Below are positions 14,732 to 19,673 of a stretch of 19,673 nt of DNA, piece after piece. Positions within the stretch are counted from its first letter, which is position 1. The number at the start of each line of letters is the position of its first letter. This stretch comes from Bacillota bacterium (GTDB taxonomy: Bacteria; Bacillota; Bacilli; Alicyclobacillales; SLC66), in contig JAJZCJ010000023.1 of assembly GCA_021846145.1 (NCBI GenBank), forward strand, positions 1 to 19,673, written 5' to 3'. Under the pieces are notes generated by a model that saw nothing but the letters and a program-made list of their open reading frames with translations, was not told the origin of the DNA and made no database searches. The position numbers and the translations under genes are program-made.

Positions 14732-15157
14732 TCAATTGGTCAGAATTTCTTCCAAAAACGACTTGATCTTGTCGCGAATTCCGTCTCGCACCTCGGCGAA
14801 TTTGGCCATGATCACTTCTTCTGTCCCTTGAGTTCGCGCCGGATCTTCAAAACCAAAGTGCAACCGCTTGACCTGCGGCGGCGTCACCGGACAACGATCA
14901 TACGCATCACCGCATAACGTGATCGCAAAATCGGATCGGTTCAAAAGGTCATTATCGATCAAACTAGAATTCTGTGCCGAAATGTCAATGCCCACTTCCT
15001 GCATCGACTGCACCGTACGTGGGTTCATTCCATGCGCCTCAATTCCCCCACTGTACACTTCCACCCGCTCACCGCCAAAGTGCCGCGCCCACGCCTCCGC
15101 CATCTGCGAGCGACAAGAGTTGCCTGTACAAATAAAGTATAAAATCGGTTTTTCCAC
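14732..15157 (-). CDS. arsC: ArsC, thioredoxin-coupled arsenate reductase
   Basis: ArsC reduces arsenate to arsenite, which ArsB then exports. The protein has the low-molecular-weight phosphatase fold, as in the staphylococcal pI258 and Bacillus enzymes. I choose the GTG at 15157 because GGAGGG at 15165-15170 is well spaced. A longer frame from TTG 15187 would overlap arsB. With this start the P-loop reads CTGNSCRSQ with Cys10, Cys15 and Arg16, and the relay cysteines in [10 protein letters not shown] fall at Cys82 and Cys89, the numbering of pI258 ArsC. The length is 141 residues against about 131-140 for the family. It lies 22 bp after arsB and is the last gene of the operon. Confidence 0.95.
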   Translation of the reverse strand: MEKPILYFICTGNSCRSQMAEAWARHFGGERVEVYSGGIEAHGMNPRTVQSMQEVGIDISAQNSSLIDNDLLNRSDFAITLCGDAYDRCPVTPPQVKRLHFGFEDPARTQGTEEVIMAKFAEVRDGIRDKIKSFLEEILTN

Positions 15158-15179
15158 CAAAAATCCCTCCATCACTTTG

Positions 15180-16472
15180 CTATCCAATCAGACGAATCCA
15201 TACAAATAACCCAGTTAACGTGATGAATAACGTAGGAACGGTCATCACAATTCCTGTGCGAAAATATTGCCCCCACGTGATCTTGATCCCTTTTTTACCT
15301 AACACGTGCAGCCAGAGCAACGTCGCAAGCGAACCAATCGGCGTAATTTTTGGCCCTAGGTCACATCCGATCACATTCGCATAGACGAGTGCCTGGTGCA
15401 TGATACCTGATGCATTCACCGAATGAATCGCGAGTGCGCCGATCATCACAGAAGGCATATTGTTCATGACACTAGACAGCCCCGCCGCGATAAACCCTGT
15501 AACCAAAGTTGCCGCAAACAGTCCATCATGAGTAGTTTGCCGCAATACACTCCCCAATATTTGTGTTAACCCTGCATTGCGCAGCCCGAAAACCACCACA
15601 TACATGCCAATCGAAAAAAATACAATCGCCCACGGTGCTTCTTTCACCACACGCCAAGGATCAATCACTTTCGTGCGCGTCCCCGCCACTAAAAATAATA
15701 TAGCGATGGCACCTGCCACGAACGACACGGGAATATGCAAAAGTTCGGTCATCACATACCCAATCACCATCAACACAAGCAATACCCAGGAAACCTTAAA
15801 TAGCCCTTGATGCACAATCGCATCCTTGGGATCAGTCAAATCCTCTGGATGATAAGATGCCGGAATGTCCTTGCGAAACACGAGGTACAGGACAAGTATA
15901 CTTGCAACAAAAGACACCAAATCCGGCACGATCATATGTACCGCATAACTTAAAAAACCAATGTGGAAATAGTCTGCCGATACAATATTGACTAGGTTGC
16001 TGATCACAAACGGTAGCGATGTCGTATCCGCGATAAAACCGCTCGCCATAATAAATGGCAACATTTTTCGCGAGTCAAATTTCAGTAACTTCACTTTTTC
16101 CAGCACAATTGGCGTCAAGATGAGCGCCGCCCCGTCATTGGCAAAAAACGCAGCCACAATGGCCCCGAGTGTAATCACATACAAAAACACTTTCCGGCCA
16201 TCACCTTTGGCCGCATGCGCCATCTTTAAAGCTGCCCATTCAAAAAAGCCAACTTTGTCCAGAATGGTGGAGAAAATAATAATCGAAACAAACGCCAACG
16301 TCGCATCCCAGACGATCCGCGTCACCGCCACGACATCCTGCAACGACACCACATGCAACAATAACGCGAGAACAGCCCCACCTAGCGCACTCCAGCCAAT
16401 TGATAATCCCCTTGGCTGCCAAATCACGAATACCAACGTTAACAAAAAAAGACCAATTGCCAAAAACAACAC
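15180..16472 (-). CDS. arsB: ArsB, arsenite/antimonite efflux permease
   Basis: This integral membrane arsenite exporter, driven by the proton gradient, has 430 residues and about 12 hydrophobic segments. Features of the ArsB family include [47 protein letters not shown] and [19 protein letters not shown] (the ion-transporter repeat motifs), and the C-terminal [21 protein letters not shown]. It is clearly ArsB and not Acr3. The GTG start at 16472 follows AAGGTGGG. It is the second gene of arsR-arsB-arsC, 12 bp after arsR. The length is normal. Confidence 0.96.
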   Translation of the reverse strand: MLFLAIGLFLLTLVFVIWQPRGLSIGWSALGGAVLALLLHVVSLQDVVAVTRIVWDATLAFVSIIIFSTILDKVGFFEWAALKMAHAAKGDGRKVFLYVITLGAIVAAFFANDGAALILTPIVLEKVKLLKFDSRKMLPFIMASGFIADTTSLPFVISNLVNIVSADYFHIGFLSYAVHMIVPDLVSFVASILVLYLVFRKDIPASYHPEDLTDPKDAIVHQGLFKVSWVLLVLMVIGYVMTELLHIPVSFVAGAIAILFLVAGTRTKVIDPWRVVKEAPWAIVFFSIGMYVVVFGLRNAGLTQILGSVLRQTTHDGLFAATLVTGFIAAGLSSVMNNMPSVMIGALAIHSVNASGIMHQALVYANVIGCDLGPKITPIGSLATLLWLHVLGKKGIKITWGQYFRTGIVMTVPTLFITLTGLFVWIRLIG

Positions 16473-16484
16473 TCGACACCCACC

Positions 16485-16814
16485 TTACTCCCGATTGCAC
16501 CGAACGGTTTGATCTTGCAAATTGGCGACTTCCTCCGAAACGTCGGGCAGATACTTCACTAGTTCATGGAAAAAGGGAATATTTTGACCATCCAATGAGT
16601 AATACACCCATTGAGCCGTTTTGCGTTCCTTCACAATGCCCGCTTGCTTTAATTTTCGCAAGTGCTGGGAGATTCCCGGTTGTGACATATTTACTATGTC
16701 GGTCAATTCACAGACGCAGCATTCCCTCCTTGAGAGTAACGATAGTAGATGAAGCCTCGTCTTGTCTCCAAAGATTTTGTAAATCTCCGCCCATTCATCA
16801 AACGAATAACCCAT
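16485..16814 (-). CDS. arsR: ArsR, arsenite-responsive repressor
   Basis: The 109-residue ArsR/SmtB winged-helix repressor releases its operator when As(III) or Sb(III) binds. Cys32, Cys33 and Cys35 in RRECCVCELTDIV lie at the start of the recognition region, the classical CxC arsenite site on helix 3. The helix-turn-helix is MSQPGISQHLRKLKQAGIV, followed by the beta-wing ERKTAQWVYYSL. The ATG at 16814 is chosen, following GGGGGCG. The 58 residues of open frame upstream of it run over the promoter and operator and are not part of the gene. First gene of the arsRBC operon and almost certainly autoregulated. Confidence 0.94.
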   Translation of the reverse strand: MGYSFDEWAEIYKIFGDKTRLHLLSLLSRRECCVCELTDIVNMSQPGISQHLRKLKQAGIVKERKTAQWVYYSLDGQNIPFFHELVKYLPDVSEEVANLQDQTVRCNRE

Positions 16815-16840
16815 ATTATCGCCCCCATCATTATATGTTA

Positions 16841-16886
16841 ATATAATCACTTGCTTATATAATAACGTTCCTATCTGAATTGTCAA
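16841..16886 (-). promoter_or_regulatory. arsRBC promoter with overlapping ArsR operator
   Basis: On the minus strand TTGACA (16881-16886, perfect -35) and TATTAT (16859-16864, five of six) are 16 bp apart. An imperfect dyad at 16841-16860 starts at the -10 box: ATATAA and TTATAT arms with inner CA/TG matches, 16 of 20 positions symmetric. This is a normal ArsR repressor site overlapping the start of transcription. Confidence 0.8.
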
Positions 16887-16918
16887 TGCGAGCAAGATCA
16901 TCCTTACATCTATTTTCC

Positions 16919-17671
16919 TCAGAACATAGGAATAATTAATTTTATCCCGACGCCAAACAGCAAAATTGTATACGCGTATTTGACCCATTTGGGCTTAGCC
17001 TTTGTCGCCATGAGAGAACTTCCAAGCCAAGCCGCCACAATGACCGCAACCGACAGTACTAAAACGAGCACCCATGAAGCCTCAAGATGCCCCATGCGTC
17101 CCACAAATCCCGATGCACTTGAAATGGTGACGATAAAAGCGGATGTTGCAACCGCCTTTTTAGTGGGATACCCCATCCACATCAGCATCGGACTAATCAA
17201 GGTTCCACCGCCGAGTCCAAGCATTGCACCCAAAAAAGCGGCAAATCCTGCCACCAAGATCCCAAGTAGTCGATGTGTCCAATTGGGATTATATTCCGTC
17301 AACTCTGCTTTTTTAGTACTCATCAATGTTCTGATTCCAGCAAAAAAAATCATCAGAACAAACAAAAATATAAGAACTCGGTCATCAATCAGATGTGCCA
17401 CCATACTCCCGACCGGAGCAAGCAGAAGCGCTGCAAGCGCCATCGGCCAACCTCCCCGCCAATCGACGAGTTTATTGCGACCGTATGTAATGAGTGCCAC
17501 TAGCGTCGTTAACCCATTTAACAAAATACCCACCGGTTGTGCGACTGTCTTCAAGGGATACCCAAACCACAACAGAATAGGGACGTGAAGCATCCCACCC
17601 CCCATCCCGAGCATCGCGAATAAGGCAGAAACAAGGAAAATCAGAACAGTCGCTACCACTAACACAAACAT
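16919..17671 (-). CDS. TauE/SafE-family membrane permease
   Basis: The 250-residue membrane protein has about eight hydrophobic helices in two repeats. Each repeat carries the glycine signature of the TauE/SafE (formerly DUF81) family: FAMLGMGGGMLHVPILL and GAMLGLGGGTLISPMLMWMGYPTK. Members export or import sulfite, sulfoacetate, thiosulfate and other sulfur or organic anions. The ATG at 17671 is two bases after the fmdE stop, with AAGGAT upstream, so it is translated with fmdE. A GTG at 17674 overlaps that stop and is the weaker choice. It is the last gene of the arsR2-fmdE-tauE unit, and arsR starts beyond a separate promoter. The transported anion cannot be told from sequence. Confidence 0.87.
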   Translation of the reverse strand: MFVLVVATVLIFLVSALFAMLGMGGGMLHVPILLWFGYPLKTVAQPVGILLNGLTTLVALITYGRNKLVDWRGGWPMALAALLLAPVGSMVAHLIDDRVLIFLFVLMIFFAGIRTLMSTKKAELTEYNPNWTHRLLGILVAGFAAFLGAMLGLGGGTLISPMLMWMGYPTKKAVATSAFIVTISSASGFVGRMGHLEASWVLVLVLSVAVIVAAWLGSSLMATKAKPKWVKYAYTILLFGVGIKLIIPMF

Positions 17672-17673
17672 CA

Positions 17674-18318
17674 CTATCCTTTTCGATTGACTCTTCCGTT
17701 AAAGCAGGTGCCGCACAACGTGTGGCCATCAAGTTCCTTGGCATATTCAGCGACTACCATTTCACCACAGTCCTCACACTGCGTAGCATTAAAGGATTCT
17801 GCCGCTTTTTGCACCGGATAGTTTTCAAATACTTGGACATCGAACATTTCATGCCAAGCATGAGCGACGACGTCTTCAATCAATGGTTCCACCACCGACG
17901 GGTCTAACTCATAAGGAGGAATTCCCTGTTTACGCTGTTCAAAAAATGGCATCTCCAAACAAACTTTCATGCGGTCATATTGGGATGAAATACGCACTGC
18001 ACGCTTAGTTTTCGTATCGATCAGTGTCAGCGCAAACTTGCCTAAAGGTTGTTTCTCAATATTGCCTTTGCCAAACGTGCAACCAGTAGCAAATTGCACG
18101 CCGTCTGCAAAACACCCTGAAAAATGGTGATCACCAATTTCTACGATTGCTTTTAGTTCACCGCCACCACGCGCCCGCTGCACCCCGAGAATGTCCATAG
18201 CGAGATGCCCCGCACGTAGTCCTTGTGGCATTGCTGGACATTTGTGCCCATGAAAATATTGTGCACCCAGAAGTTCTTCTGGCGTAATGGCTGTCTCGTA
18301 TTGAATGGAAATCGACAT
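17674..18318 (-). CDS. FmdE-domain protein with C-terminal zinc ribbon
   Basis: The 214-residue soluble protein belongs to the family named after subunit E of molybdenum formylmethanofuran dehydrogenase. It has YFHGHKCPAMPQGLRAG (His23, His25, Cys27) and EIGDHHFSGCFADGVQFATG followed by CTFGKGN (Cys69, Cys80, Lys84). A C-terminal zinc ribbon at about 178-205 has two CxxC pairs (CEDCGEM and CGTCF). No methanogenesis gene is near, so the name gives only the fold. The conserved His/Cys cluster suggests metal binding or redox chemistry on a sulfur or metalloid compound. The ATG at 18318 follows GAAGGAAAGAAGG. It sits between an ArsR-family gene and a TauE/SafE permease. Function unknown. Confidence 0.85.
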   Translation of the reverse strand: MSISIQYETAITPEELLGAQYFHGHKCPAMPQGLRAGHLAMDILGVQRARGGGELKAIVEIGDHHFSGCFADGVQFATGCTFGKGNIEKQPLGKFALTLIDTKTKRAVRISSQYDRMKVCLEMPFFEQRKQGIPPYELDPSVVEPLIEDVVAHAWHEMFDVQVFENYPVQKAAESFNATQCEDCGEMVVAEYAKELDGHTLCGTCFNGRVNRKG

Positions 18319-18349
18319 AGGATAAACCTTCTTTCCTTCAGATGTGTGA

Positions 18350-18736
18350 TTATTCTTTTTCTGCTAACGCGTGGATCAATGCCGCGCGTTTGCTTTCACG
18401 AATGGCGTAAATCGTAAATTTGCCGATCCGATTAGTCACAATCACTCCGCCGCGATCCAACACCTGCAGATGATGGGTCATGGTCGAAGTGGGCACCGCA
18501 GTCAGTTCTACCAACTGGCATAAACACAGCTCGGATAGTAACAGCAGGCCGATAATCTTCAGACGTGTACTGTCGCCAAGCGCCTTGTAAAAGTAAGCCT
18601 GATTGGCCAGATCATCTGGTGCATGGAGCAGCGAAAACGATGCTTCAAACTGCCCCTTCACCTCCGCAAGTTGTGCCGGCGATAGCATGGGTGAACTCAC
18701 AGATGCTCGTTCGATGGGTAACACCTCCTTCGTCAT
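18350..18736 (-). CDS. Second ArsR-family metalloregulator
   Basis: The 128-residue ArsR/SmtB protein has an unusual N-terminal extension of about 45 residues before YFYKALGDSTRLKIIGLL. SELCLCQLVELT carries Cys71 and Cys73, a CxC site in the same helix as the arsenite site of ArsR. VPTSTMTHHLQVL is the recognition helix. It controls the fmdE-tauE genes, by position 31 bp upstream of fmdE, and probably itself. The ATG at 18736 has no ribosome binding site. A perfect AAGGAGGTG lies inside codons 3-5 with no start codon at the right distance, and the next in-frame ATG is Met17. The inducer could be As(III), Sb(III) or another thiophilic metal. Confidence 0.88.
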   Translation of the reverse strand: MTKEVLPIERASVSSPMLSPAQLAEVKGQFEASFSLLHAPDDLANQAYFYKALGDSTRLKIIGLLLLSELCLCQLVELTAVPTSTMTHHLQVLDRGGVIVTNRIGKFTIYAIRESKRAALIHALAEKE

Positions 18737-18756
18737 GAAGTAGTGATCACGACAAT

Positions 18757-18785
18757 ATTATAAAACTAATTTTATAGTTTTATAA
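18757..18785 (-). promoter_or_regulatory. arsR2-fmdE-tauE promoter covered by a perfect operator
   Basis: Arms TTATAAAACTA (18758-18768) and TAGTTTTATAA (18775-18785) form a perfect 11-bp inverted repeat around a 6-bp spacer. On the minus strand the -10 TATAAT (18757-18762, perfect) and -35 TTATAA (18780-18785, four of six, spacing 17) lie in the arms. Bound repressor would block RNA polymerase completely. The predicted 5' leader is only about 15 nt. Confidence 0.8.
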
Positions 18786-18823
18786 ATAGTGCGAAAGGAC
18801 TACTTGTGATCGCACTCATACCA

Positions 18824-19189
18824 TCACAGCAGCCTGCCTACTAATGCGCCGAGAATGCCAAAGACAACACTTGCAACCACATACAGCACGGCAGTGCGTG
18901 TCAAACGGCGATCCATCAGCGTCACTGATTCGTACATCAAGGTGGAAAATGTCGTAAACGCCCCCATAAAACCTAAGCCAAAGATGCTGACCAACCAATT
19001 ATCTAATAACTGATTATCTATACTCAATGATAAAATCATGCCAAGCAAGATCGAACCGATCACATTGATTAAAAAAGTGGCGATGGGAAATGATTTATTC
19101 CAGTATTTATTTACCACATTCATGACAAAAAATCGCGTGACCGCGCCGAACAACCCGCCAACTGCCACTCCTACCCACTCTACCGTCAT
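18824..19189 (-). CDS. crcB: CrcB/Fluc fluoride channel subunit
   Basis: This is a small four-helix membrane protein (121 residues) that lets fluoride leave the cell passively. Family motifs present are GGLFGAVTRFFV near the N terminus, PIATFLINVIGSILLG in helix 2, and GFMGAFTTFSTLMYE, whose Phe and Thr/Ser residues line the fluoride path. The ATG at 19189 is set by GGAGGAT; a longer TTG-initiated frame from 19216 is unlikely. It lies 27 bp after another crcB. Paired CrcB proteins in Bacillales form heterodimers, so both are probably needed. It is the last gene of its operon. Confidence 0.92.
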   Translation of the reverse strand: MTVEWVGVAVGGLFGAVTRFFVMNVVNKYWNKSFPIATFLINVIGSILLGMILSLSIDNQLLDNWLVSIFGLGFMGAFTTFSTLMYESVTLMDRRLTRTAVLYVVASVVFGILGALVGRLL

Positions 19190-19216
19190 AATATCCTCCG
19201 ATACAACGTAATCCAA

Positions 19217-19633
19217 TTATATTGTCTCTTCTTCAGGCTCTTCGCCCGCCAGCCGTATACCGAACCATATCGCCCCAAATCCGCCCAACATACTACTAGC
19301 AATATACATAACACCCACGCCAATATTTTGTTGCAGTAAATTCAGTGACTCCACAGAGAATGTAGAGAACGTCGTAAATGCCCCAATGAATCCCGTGCCA
19401 ACCCCTACCCGAACCCACTGGGGAATTTGATATTTCCAGATCGAAATCGTATAAAACCACGCTAAAAGAAAGCTGCCCACCCAATTGATCAACAGTGTCG
19501 CCACGGGAATTTGATCAGTCGCGCTTGCACGCATCAGCATTTCAATCGTTTCTCTCATCAATGCGCCCAAAATCCCACCCACTGCGACCGCTAAATATTG
19601 CTTTAGTTTTTCATTTTGAATGCTAAATCTCAT
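19217..19633 (-). CDS. crcB: CrcB/Fluc fluoride channel subunit (second copy)
   Basis: This is the first gene of the crcB pair visible here, 138 residues. It has VAVGGILGALMRETIEM, PVATLLINWVGSFLLAWF and GTGFIGAFTTFSTFSVESLNL, the three CrcB signatures, and an acidic C-terminal tail (EEPEEE). The ATG at 19633 follows AAGGAG with 10-nt spacing. An in-frame ATG at 19666 is possible, but its upstream region is outside the window. It differs clearly from the adjacent copy, as expected for heterodimer partners. A fluoride riboswitch, if present, would lie beyond the right edge. Confidence 0.92.
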   Translation of the reverse strand: MRFSIQNEKLKQYLAVAVGGILGALMRETIEMLMRASATDQIPVATLLINWVGSFLLAWFYTISIWKYQIPQWVRVGVGTGFIGAFTTFSTFSVESLNLLQQNIGVGVMYIASSMLGGFGAIWFGIRLAGEEPEEETI

Positions 19634-19673
19634 TAAATTGATCTCCTTAAATTGATAACGAACCATGTTGTTT

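Noticed and set aside
19634..19673. Fluoride riboswitch upstream of the crcB pair
   Set aside because: Only 40 bp remain before the window edge, and they show no fluoride-aptamer sequence. It could lie outside.

Overview
The window looks like a chromosomal segment from a moderately GC, spore-forming Firmicute. An acidophilic or metal-exposed member of the Alicyclobacillaceae is my best guess. The reasons are strong AAGGAGG-type ribosome binding sites, frequent GTG/TTG starts, a Bacillus-type thioredoxin-coupled ArsC, a DUF3870 protein, a good catabolite-responsive (cre) element and DUF2642-like small proteins. No rRNA, tRNA, insertion sequence, CRISPR array or phage gene is visible. The organism assignment is inference.

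Region 1 (1-4101) is a potassium-stress locus. The 5' part of a kdpFABC operon (kdpF, then kdpA running off the left edge) reads leftward. A divergent kdpD-kdpE two-component pair reads rightward. The kdpD product lacks the usual N-terminal KdpD/Usp sensor half. The divergent intergenic region holds a T-rich direct repeat with 11-bp period that looks like a KdpE operator, centred about 64 bp upstream of the expected kdpF transcription start.

Region 2 (4102-7645) is a tightly packed rightward cluster of three family-2 glycosyltransferases followed by two small proteins, one with a coiled coil, both with a short beta-rich DUF2642-like (Sm-like) domain. I read this as a probable surface, possibly spore-surface, glycosylation cluster. 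That role is inference.

Region 3 (7646-14510) is a tricarboxylate locus. It holds tcuB and tcuA (tricarballylate dehydrogenase with its Fe-S membrane partner), a divergent LysR-type regulator, an MFS carrier, a PrpF/aconitate-isomerase family protein and a DUF3870 protein. The PrpF-family gene has a long structured 5' leader with an intrinsic terminator followed by a hairpin that covers its Shine-Dalgarno sequence. A cre-like site sits between the PrpF gene and the MFS gene. The locus plausibly imports and interconverts tricarballylate and/or trans- and cis-aconitate and passes them to the TCA cycle.

Region 4 (14511-19673) is a leftward metal, metalloid and anion resistance block: arsR-arsB-arsC with a clear promoter/operator, an upstream arsR2-fmdE-tauE operon with a perfect 11-bp-arm operator over its promoter, and two adjacent crcB genes (fluoride channel subunits). 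The arsR2-FmdE-TauE/SafE operon is the least understood part of this block.
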